A stretch of 64,000 nt of DNA, taken from NCBI RefSeq assembly GCF_964204645.1, contig NC_134035.1, positions 10,912,501 to 10,976,500 on the forward strand, read 5' to 3'. The position numbers were made by a program, and so were the translations under genes. Positions 26,962 through 39,829 of this stretch are shown here, one piece after another (position 1 is the stretch's first letter; every line of letters begins with the position of its first letter). The DNA is from Tubulanus polymorphus. Taxonomy: Eukaryota > Nemertea > Palaeonemertea > Tubulaniformes > Tubulanidae. Under the pieces are notes generated by a model that worked only from the letters and a program-made list of their open reading frames with translations, searched no databases and was not told the DNA's origin.

Positions 26962-27473
26962 CTACTACTGTCTGTCACACCTACTCTCCGTGCGACGTTT
27001 TGGTCCGTTATTTCGTTAATAATCGGTTTATCTACCTTTATTACGCATCACTTTGTTCAGTGAGGAATTTGCATTCAGAAATAAACAACAATTTTCACTT
27101 AAGTTGTTTTTGTTTTCATTAATGAGCGATAGTTTACTCAGCATACGCTCGCGTAATGCTGAAAAATCCGCTCCGCGGACGCTCGGAAACGTTACAGTGA
27201 CGTCATCACCTGCTCATTAGCATATCAAAATACAGTAGGTGGCGCCACGTGACGGGCCATAAAAGCCGTTTTTCAGCATTACGCGAGCGTATGCTAGGTA
27301 AACTATCGCTGATAGAAGAAAACACAAACAAATTTCTGCCAGTTCATGATTTATTTCTGAATGCAAATTCCTTACTGAACAAATTGATGCATAATATTTA
27401 CAGATCAACCGATTATTAACGAAATTACGGACCAAAACGTCGCACGAAGAGCATGTGTGACTGACAGTAGTAG
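26962..27473. mobile_element. Large foldback (long inverted repeat) element, about 512 bp
   Basis: The left arm from 26962 reads CTACTACTGTCTGTCACAC and continues through GTGCGACGTTTTGGTCCG, TTCGTTAATAATCGGTT, TGCATTCAGAAATAAA and ATAGTTTACTCAGCATACGC to about 27170. The right arm, about 27265-27473, is its imperfect reverse complement and ends GTGTGACTGACAGTAGTAG. The arms are about 200 bp with small mismatches and indels, around a unique centre of about 90 bp containing GTGACGTCATCACC. No open reading frame of note lies inside, so this looks like a non-autonomous foldback or MITE-type DNA element. I could not see a clear target-site duplication. Confidence 0.85.
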
Positions 27474-27894
27474 GTATACAGTAACTTCATTAGGTCAAAG
27501 ATTGTACCTGATGAAGTCAAGCTGTTATAGAGTAGCGGGGAAAGCTCGCTATTTTGATATAATCAATTCAACCTTCCAAGTACAGTTTTTACGTTTAAGT
27601 ACACGTGTATTACCTCAGAGAGCTGTTAACTTTGGAATATCGAAAGTAAAATATTTTCTCCCGAGCTAACAATGCTTGCATCGAATAACATTTCGGACGG
27701 CAATGTGTCACGAATAAAATGACGCGCATAACAATGCTCTTTATTTTGTTCATATCGCTGATAATGGCTCTGTTTCATTATGCATATTATGTGGTTTATC
27801 AAATCGTCCATCCATTAGGATGACGTCGACACGCGGCGACGCTTAAAACAAAATTAATTGCACCATTATCGTCATCGGGTGATCATCACCACCA

Positions 27895-27942
27895 TCAACA
27901 GCAGCAGCAGCAACAGCAGCAGTATCAGCAGTATCAGGAGAT
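27895..27942. repeat. CAG-rich imperfect trinucleotide tract
   Basis: CAACAGCAGCAGCAGCAACA then GCAGCAGTATCAGCAGTATC. It could read as poly-Gln on the plus strand, but no exon or splice context supports coding. Confidence 0.8.
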
Positions 27943-28167
27943 AAAGCTGGTAATCTACTCTCTCCGCTAGTATTCTACTCTCCCCGTTCACACCATCAGC
28001 ACGCCGCAGTATCACCCTCCACGCAACTGGCGCTACTTAACGAGTGTTGAAAATCTCATTAACGAAATACGAAGTGTACTCGCCGTGAAATTCACACGTC
28101 GATTTACCGACGGGTTTGGGCACATTTTGCGCCAATCAACAATTTACGAATTGATGATCGTTGATCG

Positions 28168-28321
28168 AAGCCCAACGCACAACGACGTAAGGAAACACGG
28201 AAACATTGAATCAAACATATTCTCGCTGTTTCCGAAACCATGTTTCTCGTAAACGCACGCGACACGGGGGAAGCTCGAAAACCTGCTTCTTCTGTTTCCC
28301 TGCGTCGTGTGCGTTGGGCTT
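28168..28321. mobile_element. MITE family 1, full-length copy with terminal inverted repeats
   Basis: The left end is AAGCCCAACGCACAACGACG followed by TAAGGAAACACGG. The right end is TTTCCCTGCGTCGTGTGCGT followed by TGGGCTT, which is its near-perfect reverse complement, giving terminal inverted repeats of about 30 bp. The interior holds TTTCTCGTAAACGCAC and more GTTTCC/GGAAAC motifs. Related copies lie at 12671-12758, 24441-24501 and 47591-47690. At about 154 bp with no coding capacity it is a miniature inverted-repeat element. The superfamily is not clear because target duplications are not obvious. Confidence 0.8.
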
Positions 28322-30875
28322 AAAGTTACACCCTATCCGCCATCAAACATAACAGTACCACCCTTCTTCGCACGTCCTTTCCTCTAATTCCATTTCCGCT
28401 TTCGATTCATTCTCATAAACCCCTTTTAGGCGCGTATTAAATTCGTTCCACTTCGAATTCAGACGACGACAGCAACGAATTAGAAAATCAAACACTCTTC
28501 TGTAGATTCCGGGCGCGAGAATCAACAAAATTCGTTTAGCCGCAGGAAACAACCGGTCGATTACGAGTCATGCACTATAGACGCACACATTTCAAATCTG
28601 TTTCGTCAAATTAAATATACGAAGTGATAGAAATTACTAGTAATCGAGTTTATGAAAACTAATTACGCGTAAGAACTGAGCTCAATGAACGCACGGTAAT
28701 CCATTAATGCAACCTTGAAATTCTACGGAAACGTCCACACTTTCAGGGTCGATGAATCGAAAAAGGAACTCGTTTCAGCTCGAAGATTGACAATGACGGA
28801 TTAATTTGACTGTCTATTAATGTAGATTAGTTCATTTTCTATTGTTCCCTAGAACTGTAAACAACTGCTCCTATTTTGCAGTTGTTTCCTTGGCTCGTTT
28901 ATTAAGATTAAGATTTTATTAAGATTGATGCCTTTTCTTTCTAACTCCCATTCCTTTCTTTATGGTCAGACGAATGAAAAATTGAAGACTGGAAATTGAA
29001 ATGAAAACATTAAAAGCTAAGTAACGATTACTAATCAAACGCTTATTTCTTTCCCGTGACAAGTATAGGTATGGATCAGGTATGAATGTGGGTGTGGGCG
29101 ACTGGGCATATTAGGTCCTTTGTATTTACTTATCCTTCGTCTTACTCTAATTCAAATCGTTAATAAACTATCGTCATCACGACCTGAGCGGCCATTTTGT
29201 TTTCAAGGAGAGCCGCCTGGCCGACAAACCGACAACAGATGGTGGGAACTGCGCTGGTTGATTTAAACACGTGCGGTAACCTAATCCTACTTGTCGAATG
29301 GAAGCTCTAAAATATCTTCCCAAGTCGTCAACGGAGAGTAATCGATCGCCGCGGCGACTGCGTATGGTTAACGGTTATCGAACCGCGTTACGTTCGAAAT
29401 CGATTCGAACGTGGAGGAAATTCGACACCGCTATCGATAGACAACGTGTTGAACATCTCGATATCGTCTTTCCCGTCGACAATAACCCGCAAGTGTTGTT
29501 CTTGTTGTAATTACTGATATTCCCGCCGGTCACGTTCGTTGCCGATGACGAGCCAAATATTTGTAATGCGGCTTAAAGGCAAAGACTGATAAAACAACTA
29601 TGATAATTGTTATCCCCGGACAAAGCCGCTATCTCCGAAATGAGATAGCTGAACATCTCCGAATCGAAATACCAGAGTATTGTGCGTTGCATTCTCCCTC
29701 GGCAGGGATTCGAAGCAGACGTCTCTAGACTCTGCCACGGCACAAAACCCCTGCCTGTAACATGGAGCTAATCAGAAATCACGTTTTTAGCCAGGGTTAT
29801 TCCATGTAAAAATATCCGTGAAACTTGCCTCAGCGATTATACAACGGCCAATCTGATTGGCGCCGAACATTTTTTCTGCGCGCGTACCAGCGCTTTTGGG
29901 GTAATAAGGGTTTCGTAGCGTAGTAGAGTTACGCAGTGCCGTCAAATTCAAATCCCCGTCCAGAGGTGGCATGGTTGTTGAAAAAAAATACCTGCTAGCT
30001 AGACCACACTGGTTAGGCTTGGCATGTGGAACAACGACTGAGTCGTTGTGAGTTTAAAGGTTGAAAAGTCGTAAAGGTTGCTAAGGTGTCTGAAAGCGGC
30101 AAGTTTTTGCGAAACAAGTTCTTGCGGGTGCGCTGGGAATTATCGAGTTTTTTCCCAGCATGTTGGATATTTTCTGGCGCTCGAGACGAATAAAAACCAA
30201 AATGGAACCATTTATTACGTTGTAGGCTCTCTTAAGAAACACGTTCCATAATATTCCCTTTTAAAAGGAATTATTCCGATCTCGAAAGCGGATTCGCGAA
30301 ATGAAAGATGAAATGCTTGTACATTTTAATGCATGACGTGTCACATTGAATTTTCGATTCAATTTGTCAGCAAAGTCGACGAAAACAAATCCAATACGAA
30401 TCGTGCAGTATGGTATTACTTTACTCGCTAACACCGTCCAAATGCCAGCGAAACAACGACGTTATATACAGGTTTTACGGTGTGTGGCTCTTCGCTCGTC
30501 GAATCGTTGGGATGAGCGAGAGAGAGGGAAATCTGCGCTCTGTTAATGGTCCCACGACTGAAAGAAATATTCATGTCGTATTAAAAGTGCATTAATGCTA
30601 CTTACGTGTGTCCGCAATCGCGGAAGAAACCTATCAATCAACTAACCGCTGTGTGCGCCGAAACGGTACAACATTTTCGATCGATCCTTCCGATAAAAAA
30701 GGGTACCGTGGGGGAAAAAGCAACTCATTTTCCGTGAAATATGCTCCCCGTGTTTTTGCCGTTCGGTAAACGCGCTTATGCGGGTCATTGTATAGGTCAT
30801 CGTAGAAACGATGCAGTCGACGATCCTGACAAACGATCGAAAAGATATATAATAGAAACGGTTGCTAATAACAAG

Positions 30876-31080
30876 GTATTTCGAGAAAACGTCAATATAA
30901 TACAGCTTCTGAGTTAGTTACAAAAATATTTGCGTTAGATTTGGGAGAAAATATCGAAATGATGCAGCCTCTCATTTGGTTATAACAAGGATTCGAGAAA
31001 AAAATGTCAAAACTATGCAGCTTGTGAGATTTTCATAAAAGAATTTTGGAAAACATTTCAAAATATGAAAATGATGCAAT
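30876..31080 (+). repeat. Degenerate tandem repeat, about 50-65 bp unit, three to four copies
   Basis: Successive blocks read ATTTCGAGAAAACGTCAATA..ACAGCTTCTGAG, then GGGAGAAAATATCGAAATGA..GCAGCCTCTCAT, then TTCGAGAAAAAAATGTCAAA..GCAGCTTGTGAG, then TTTGGAAAACATTTCAAAAT..GATGCAATCATG. Copies are diverged, so this is an old local duplication. Confidence 0.6.
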
Positions 31081-31984
31081 CATGGTACTGAAAATCAGAT
31101 CGTTGCATGCGCCATTTTACATATATCTAATATCGCTCGAAATTGAGCAGTTATCCAAATTCATTTCACGCCGAATAAACAGCCGATCGAATGTCTCATG
31201 TACCGATCACTCACTGTTCAATTTTCTCTCCAGATCGTCTCGGAGTTGCAGAGCGCGCCTCGAACTGCTCGCTGACAACTCGAGCAATAAAACAAGATTC
31301 ATTTTTACTGTTCGCATTCACGGCGTAAATGACCAAATCATTAAACCCGCAATAAATCCAGTCCGACTAAATTGGCTTCGGTGCGGTTAACTATCCTTTT
31401 GGGACGATCTGAGGTGTCGAGTTAAGCTAATGTAATCGTCCGAATGAAGTTTATAGAAAATAAGGCTCTTCTGGGACGTATAACCACGAATTAGAATGAT
31501 ATATATACGGAGCAGACAAAGGAAGACAACACGTCACTCGGTCAGAGAATTTCGAAACGACGAATATAATCATTCTGAATGGTACGGTGAGTTGATGGAT
31601 TGAAAAAAAAAGAAAATATGTCAGACTGGACGAGAAGGTTACGAACACAGTTTCTAAGTGACAGTCTCATATCAACAAAGTGAAAAACGTTAGTGACGAA
31701 CGCTGTTTAAAGGACAAATCAATAAACGCGAGGACAATCAGTACTTTGTAGATCAACTTAAGGAGCTTCATCAGGTGAATATGAGTACAGTCAATGCAGA
31801 AACAACAGCATTTATTGGGAGAGTGACGCTGATTAGAGAATTCAGAGTATAAGCAGAACAGTTACAAATAAATTACGAGTCACTAAATCAAAAAGGACAG
31901 GTAGACAATCGCGAACGTGGTTGGGACAGGTGGCGGAATGTGTGGTAGGCATACCCCGTGCGGCCATGTAGAATATTGACAAAA

Positions 31985-32185
31985 AAGAATTGATAACTTT
32001 CTCATTTCTGCTGAGCTAAAAAGTTGACCCGGCCGGCCGGCTATCTACTCTCTACATTCCTTTTTTCAAATCATGGTCTCGCTAACCATAACATATGTTT
32101 TATTACATATTCTATTGCGGTTTACTAAAGTGACCCAGCCGATTAGGAGTAACAAGTATCATTTTCTTTAGCCAAAGAGAGAAGA
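31985..32185 (+). repeat. Dispersed repeat family 6, right-half copy
   Basis: TTTCTCATTTCTGCTGAGCT then AAAAAGTTGACCCGGCCGG, AAATCATGGTC, GCGGTTTACTAAAGTGACCC and AGCCGATTAGGAGTAACAAG match 40858-41060 in the same order and 19870-20000 more loosely. Confidence 0.65.
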
Positions 32186-32794
32186 TAGATCGCATCCAGT
32201 ACATTGATCGCGGCTGCGTTCATACGACTGTTCGAATACATCAATTAGTGACAGGCTGACCGTATACACTCACCCCGATTAATTTACATGGGCAACATTG
32301 CCAATTTCACCATCAATTTCAATTTCCATCTCTTCATAAGCCGGAGCAAACTCGACATATGCATACATACATATATGCATACATACATAATATGTAAGGT
32401 TGCGCGCGTCGTATTGTTGAACGCAATAGGTCGGAATTTCCTGATTAAAATATACTTCTCTCGATACTCGTCGTCAAACCGACATTGATTAATTTCATTC
32501 TTTCGGGCCATTGTATCGACACTGGTGAAAGCTACTGGATTCTGTTGTCGGTTTGGTTTCTATACGTGAATAATCGATAAGCGGGTAATTTCGCACGCAA
32601 CCGGGGGAACTTCGGTGGCGGCAGTATATTTTCTAAACGGACGTTGTCCCATTGATTTCCACGCTGAAACAATATTGTCGAACCGAGAGACGACCGAACC
32701 TGAATTCTATAGGACAATACGAAAACAGTAAACTAAAAAACAGAATGAGGAACTGTAGCAATCGGTCGATACGAAAATAGTAAAATAGGGAACT

Positions 32795-33110
32795 GCCAAC
32801 GATACTGCGGCAATCGAGGATTCCGCATATGGCAAGCAAGGATGCGCCAGGTGTCGCAAGTATTGACACGGTCTTCCGGCTTTAATTTCTTCTAAATTTC
32901 AGTTAAAACCTAATTTATTTCTCAGATAAACCGATAACTAATAAAACCTTTACCAATCACTGAATAGAATAATGCATTCAATATTATGGGTTCTGTGATA
33001 ATGTATACAACTGGGAGCCTAAAAATTCAGTTCGAAGTTTATTTTGATAATGAACTAATTTTGACGATCTAAGACCAAGTGCGTGCACATCACGTGCTTA
33101 TCATATCTTG
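32795..33110 (+). repeat. Dispersed repeat family 4, copy b
   Basis: Collinear with 10193-10515: CGGCAATCGAGGATTCCGCA, AATTTCAGTTAAAACC, ACCTTTACCAATC, TTCTGTGATAATGTATAC, GAGCCTAAAAATTCAGTTC and CTAATTTTGACGA, then GCTTATCA. No terminal repeats are recognised. Confidence 0.7.
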
Positions 33111-36100
33111 GTGCAGTTCCCTATTGACACTAATATTTTGGTTCCATATACCTGTACTGAAACGAAATGTTTCCAAATTTCTAGAAACACGAATACGCCA
33201 ATATTTTATGAATATACGATATGTTTGAAAGTTTAAAAGAAAATACGCATAGGACAATTTAAAAACAGTTAACCAAATAGATTTGATGCCAACTTGTCTC
33301 GTTCCATGAAATTATACTGGCCACCAAATTTTCACGACGAAATATTCGAAAGACTCATGGTTCAACCACAGTCGAAACGAATTGGCGAAACCTATATCAA
33401 ACGAATCGCTGATAGTTGTGAGTTGGCCTGTGATAAGAAATATTCACCTGGAGTTTATTACTCAGCTCGGTGTAAAGGACGTGGCGATCTCTGTCGTCGT
33501 GTGTACCGACGGAAATACCCGTGAGCAAAAACGGCAGTAAACTACACATTCAAACGGCACTGATCTCCAGCAGTGTTCTCCGGCTGGAAATTGCCGCCGC
33601 GGATATTCAATATTCAATATTCAACGTAACAAAAATGGATATTTTTTCCGCCGTTAATAATGCGCGATATCAATGATATCAATCTTTAAACCTGTCAACC
33701 CGTTCTAGGTTTTCCCGTTTTTCCTTGATAGGTGCCTGATATCACGAATATATACATAGGGTTGACCTTTTGAACTTCTGAAGTATGATAATCTGAATTT
33801 CCAATAATAAACATACCAGATATAACATGAATTAATTTGTTAATTTGTTTTATACATAACTGCCCTATCTTCGGGTGGTGTATAAGGATAATCTAGCTAG
33901 TGATGATATTTAGAAGGACAGGAATGCGAGTGCCACCAGAGAATATTCAGCGCACGAAGGACGACGTTTTCTATATGTTGTTTGTCGCCCTCCTCCTCAT
34001 TGCAGTGACGCGAATTCTATCCATCCGATCACGCTTCGATACCCGCAATCAATCTATAAGCAAATTCCGAGGCGGCTGATTCGCGCTGGCATTTTAATCC
34101 GGAACCGCGTAATGGAAAATTATCATCTAGTTTAGTAGCCCGAGTTGAGCGACTTATGGTTTCTCGGTTTCGCGCATTTTACATAAAATGTCGAAAATGA
34201 TTAATTTAACCATGTGATAATGAATATACAAAAATACGTGCAATTTCAGATAGAATATAGAATATCACAATTCTGTTTAGCACATAGTCATTAAAGGCTA
34301 CAGGCTTTCTTTGATTATTCAAGTAATACTCTGGTCAAACTGTGTACATTCCTGAAAGCAGCTTTTAAATCATCATAATCTATCTTCCTAGATTTTTCAT
34401 TGGATTTTTACAATTCACAGATGTATATGTAATGGCATTATATTTTGTACTACATAAACGATATTTGTGTACTGTAGATTTTAGTACAAAATTACAATAA
34501 GATAAAAAAGAAATTAATGAATGAACAAACGAGGCTCATAGGAGCTGGGTTGAAGTGGCTGATTTTAGCTGTTGTTTACTTCACTTATATTTCGAGAAAC
34601 AATTGCAAGAAATCGAATTCGTTTATACTTAATCCTTTTACTCTAATTCATTCGCGCTTTCCATTAACGCGACGAAGGAATTAGTAAACCTAGGGTGGAC
34701 AGTGAGAGGTTCGTATTCGCACTCGAACGGACTTAGGTTTAAAAGCAGGAAATCAGGATGGCTTTGAAAGCCGAAAGTAGGTAAATTGGTTATGCTAATC
34801 ACCGATACTCGCAATCGCTATCGTTCGATCGATCGTTCGACAACGAACGTAAGCCGATCGTGTCCGCCATGACTTGATCCCCGTGCGACGGACCGCAGAC
34901 ACCCCGCACGACTCGAACCAGCCGAGACCGAGGTATACATGAAAATAGATTCGCGAGGCTCGGGAGCTGTAAATAATAATCCGAGATCGATAGAAACGGT
35001 CGATTGATACTGACCCCATCAGCGATCGAGTTTTCTTGTACGACGGACAAATTACGTTACATCTTAGAATTGCTTTTCTAGAAATGGCGACCGAATTGAC
35101 CCGCTCTGAAGATGAATACACTGCAATCTCCGTATAGATATCCTATAAGTGCCGACTCAACTGGTTGAAGGGAAAGGAAGATTTGCCGGCAAATTTCAGA
35201 CAATCTGCTTTTTCCCTCGGCGAGCAATATTTTATTGTTCTAGCGATAGAAGTAATGATCCTTCGATGTCCGCGGGCGTCGTCTCTGACTGACTAGGCTG
35301 ATTTACTACCATAAACCAATAGATGTGCGTGAATATTCACAATACAGAACAACGATAGTCGATGTTGATAATGATAATGATAATTTCATTTACCATTTTG
35401 AATGATGATGGAGAGACGCATCAAGAGACTGAATGTTGTTTTATAAGATTCTCATGCCACCCTCGTGCACCCAATCACACTCTATTTCACGCCGCACTCA
35501 TACAGAAATATCTAAGATGGCAGAAACTGGCAAAAATATGGAACATGGAGATAACGTTTGAGAGCACGTTTGAAAACAGTAGGGGATACTGATCCAATCA
35601 CCTTCAGTGAGTGAGGCAAGTTATCATTAGCCAGATATCAGCTGACATTCTAACTGAAAATGTCGTTTGTAACTTTATCTATTCGAAAAATACGCCATAA
35701 TATTTCGAATGAATTTCGAATATATCGTTTTTTAACGATGAACAGGTGGGCTGTCAATTGATCGGATTTACTGTAAAATCCCCTGAAATATAATTGCGAC
35801 TAATTTGCAGCTGCTAAACAAATCTTCTGCATTACCCTATCTTGGATTTTACATCATTTTATACAAGCAAGAACCACTTCAACTATATCAAGGATATTTG
35901 AAATAATTCATAATGCTTTTCACGTATTTCTTGACTTCACTTTTATGGCAAATGCTAAATCTTCGACCGTTATGCTCGTAGCTCGGGGGTTCATTGGTGG
36001 GGGTTGCTGTGCTCCTGTAATCCAGTGATTTGGAGGCATAGTTTGCCCCCCCCCCCACCCGCTTGGCTCCACCCAATTTTGATTTGAGAAAAATTATCAA

Positions 36101-38940
36101 TCTGATCTAGATGCTCTGAAATGATTTATTTTTCCAAATTTCTTTGGGGCCCCAAAACCCCCTAAAGGACTTGGCGTCTACGGCGATCACGTTCATGTAC
36201 CAACACGTATACGACTAGGCCCCGGATTTTTGCCCCCCACCCCCCCTTACTCAAAATTCCTGGATGAGCCCCTGCCGAAATTCCTTAGCCAATTTATAAA
36301 TTTGCGTTGACGGGATTGGATACGTTACGCTTACGTTATACTATACGCTAAAAACGCTTCGGGAGTTTTATTACACAAACAAAATCAGCTCGAGATATAA
36401 AAATCCCTTAATTTCCGTTTCAGACGTTTTCGTAAAAACGGGGATAAATCGCGAACGGATGTGAATTTCTGAGACTTCATAGCGCGGCTTAATGAAACGG
36501 CGCCTCTACACACAGTCTACCCGAGTCTACCGAGAACGATTCACATATAACATATATGAATCAGATAAAGATAAGACGATTCATATTTTCGTCTTAGTTG
36601 TAATATTGAAGGAAATCAACTAAACAGAAGTTGAGACGAGAAGATACGCAATATCCGTGTATAACGAGAGAGATCCCACGATAAATTCAGCCAAAAATAA
36701 AAATTTCTGTAGAACAGAAGTTATCTTATTTTTCCGCTATCATTTATTTTATTATTCATCTATGTATAACAGTGACGTGTGGAATATTATTGCACATTTC
36801 ACCGCAATAGATGAATGATATATGTAAATATACATAATTTGTAAGTGCTATAACCTGCTCCCAGCCCAAAGGTGCACTTATACAAGTCACTCTACGCAGA
36901 AATTCTGGAGAACACTTAACGGACGTGAGAAATATGATGGCGAAATGTCACAGACGTGATGATGTCAGGTTAAAGCCTATATGAGGCGGTAATTCCGCGA
37001 CCGTTTCGCAATAGAAAGTTATACAGTTACAGATTCAGATATGACATTACAACGTCTTAAAAACTAGTGAATGAAAAAAGTTTAACCCATAACTTCGCGA
37101 GTAAACCTGTCGTCAACTGTTGTATAACATTTCACATTTTATCAATTTTCACTATAGAGAACTATATATGCAATATGAACTTATGACAGCGAAATATTCA
37201 ATACAATAGCTTACGATGATAGCTCGAGGCTTCGAGGCCGGTATGCGAAGCAATGGGATGGTGCACTCTTGGGTGTGTTGGCAGTAGAAATATACGTACT
37301 CAAGGTGACGACAATTCAGTAAATGTTTCTGAAAATTACAAACGTTCGTGTATGGATTTTAATATCGTATCGATCGAAAGTTATTGAATGTTTTCGAACA
37401 TAAGAATAAAATCCATATGCGCGCAATGGCATCGTTACTAATGAATCAACAGAGATTACCGTAATACGAGAGTCAACCTCGCCTTTACGATCTATACGCT
37501 GACATTCTATAGGCAGAAGTACTCTTAGAAGCGAACAAAACTGACTTTGGAAGATGAGCTGTATTTCATCCTAACATATAGTATATTCAGGAATCATAGA
37601 ACGAAATAAAATGGCAAATGTTAGTCCGAATGATGTAAATATGATTTTATTGATATGTAGCAAATCGGAATTGATGAATTTGGAAAATATGTCAAATCGG
37701 GGTTTGAATATTGTATATTATTTGATGTTTGATATTATATGTGTTTAGTACGGTGCTTCTTTCCTGTAGGTTTTCTTTGCATCTCTGTTTTTCTTGCACT
37801 TTGTTTATTGACACTCATGTCGTTTGTCCAACTTAAACTTAAACGTTCATTTCGCACTGACGACAACGTCAAACGTCGTAATAAATTTCAAAATAGTCGC
37901 GTCAAAAATCGAGGAATATTTCATCATCGAGTTTCGATCGGATTTCTGCAGAAATGATCAAATAAAACCGATTTAATATCGCCTTCTGCTGCCAGTTGAC
38001 GATGACTTTTTCTTTTCGTTTTAGATTCAAGTTCACGTTCCAGTGAATCGTATCTTCTGACCCGGCTCCGCAGTTCAGGCACGAAAATTTGAAACATGTA
38101 TTTCTTCAAATACCAGTTTGAGTTCCAAATAATCAAAATATCGTTGTTATTGCTAACATCGTTATCCCAGATTTGTTTTCAAACGCACATTATCTTGCAT
38201 CATCTGAGGTAATACAAACTACATAACATATTATATGATCAGGGATACACCGCTTCAAAATATTCGCATGGAGTAAAATCATTCCGATTGGCTATAGGAC
38301 CGAAAATGAGCTTAGCTTCGAGTGCAACCAGCCAACGAATGAGTCAGATTCGGAGTAGAGATCAGTTCATCATAAACCAGGAACCCAACCAGATCCCAAC
38401 AGATATAGAATTCCGCGGCCGAACAGCATTCTAGTTAGGCAGACTGATGTCAAAACTGTGTGCAGTGCGGTGGCTGTATGTGACCCTTTCCAGTCAATCA
38501 ACATAAATGCCATGAACACTTTAGCGAGTCGTTAGTAACTTGTTAATCACAATCAAGCAAGTCGCGGGTGATTTCCTTTGTTTTCATATTTCACGGACGA
38601 TTGACGCGAATTCCGCTGACAAATTGCTAATGATAACGCAGAAGCTTTCGATTTATAGCCAACGATCCCAATCAAATCCGCATTCATCATCGAATCGTCG
38701 ACGCAATTAAGATTCGAGTATATCGATACCGAGGAAGGAATGGATAGCAAATATTTACTTAGACTTAAGACTGAATATCTCAAACGATGAATTCCCTGCG
38801 GTATTCTACCAGTTGATCAGTATAGGATTAGATTTTAAGGCCAATCTGAGCCTATTTTTTGTTTAATAACAGACTGGACTTATAGAATAAGACTGGACTT
38901 ATGGAAGCCAAGATGTTTGGAAGGTGGACGTACACATATA

Positions 38941-39005
38941 TCGGGGCTAGACTGGTTGTCGGTCAATTCAATTCAATAATCGATATATTCAAATTCAAAA
39001 TGAAT
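38941..39005 (+). repeat. Dispersed repeat family 5, copy b
   Basis: TCGGGGCTAGACTGGTTGTC then GGTCAATTCAATTCAATA and ATTCAAATTCAAAATGA parallel the copy at 16857-16930. About 85-90% identical by eye across about 65 bp. Confidence 0.65.
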
Positions 39006-39642
39006 TTATTGACCCTTAATATTATTCAATTCTATGTCGAAATATGCGTGTTATTTTACTTGTTTAGTCGTTTTTCTTGTTTATAATGCGCTATATCAGT
39101 AATGCAGGCGTTTGATGAAGATAGGCTAGGATATAAAGCGATCCTGCATATGATATGTATCACGCTGACTGACAAATTAACATCGCTATAGTTTTGATCG
39201 AAGAGTTCTGAGCGCAAATTGAATTCAACGCACAGTGACGTGTGGCGGTTAATGACGCGAGCGAACAGGGAATGATTCCTGTACGCGGAAGAGACTAATC
39301 GTCGGTTTTCAGCGCGATCGCCACAAATTCCATCGTATCGCTTTTTCATATTCAATTTCACACGAACAATAATCGTTTAGGAATTGTGAACGCGTATGAA
39401 GTCATTTTCTCTGTCGATTAGAGTCACTCTCCCTATATATTCGGCTGTTTGCTCTGTGACTACTGATTTACCTGATGAAGCTACATTACACGAAGCGCGG
39501 CTCGTACTTCAAATAAATCCATTTCACCTTTAATATTTATCTTAATAATTTTGACTGATTCGACACGAGGTTAACGCGACGCATCCGTCGACTGTACAAG
39601 TAAACTTACGGTATAAATAGTTAACAAATATTAACTGACAAG

Positions 39643-39829
39643 ATTCAAAATCCATAGAAGCAAAACCAGAACAAATCTCATTTCTTATGAGTAATATATA
39701 TTTATTATAGCGAACGTTTTCGGGAGTTTCAGGAGTTTGTAACTCCCGAAAACGTTCCCTATAATGAATATACATTACTACTCATTAGAAAATGAGATTT
39801 GTACTGTTTTTGCTTCTATGGATTTTGAA
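39643..39829. mobile_element. Near-perfect palindromic (foldback) element, about 187 bp
   Basis: The left arm starts ATTCAAAATCCATAGAAGCA and runs through CAAATCTCATTTCTTATGAG to GAACGTTTTCGGGAGTT. The right arm starts AACTCCCGAAAACGTTC, passes CTCATTAGAAAATGAGATTT and ends TTCTATGGATTTTGAAT. Arms are about 85-90 bp with only a handful of mismatches, and the loop is about 12 bp. Such high arm identity suggests recent insertion or conversion. No coding content. Confidence 0.85.

Larger units (their letters stand above)
27474..39642. other. Gene-poor stretch, fourth part
   Basis: Besides the listed MITE, CAG tract, tandem block and family 4 to 6 repeats, G/C-run repeat sequence lies at 36040-36260 (CCCCCCCCCC and CCCCCACCCCCCC). 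A small Cys-containing open frame at 33294-33524 is unrecognised. Nothing else is supported. Confidence 0.5.
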
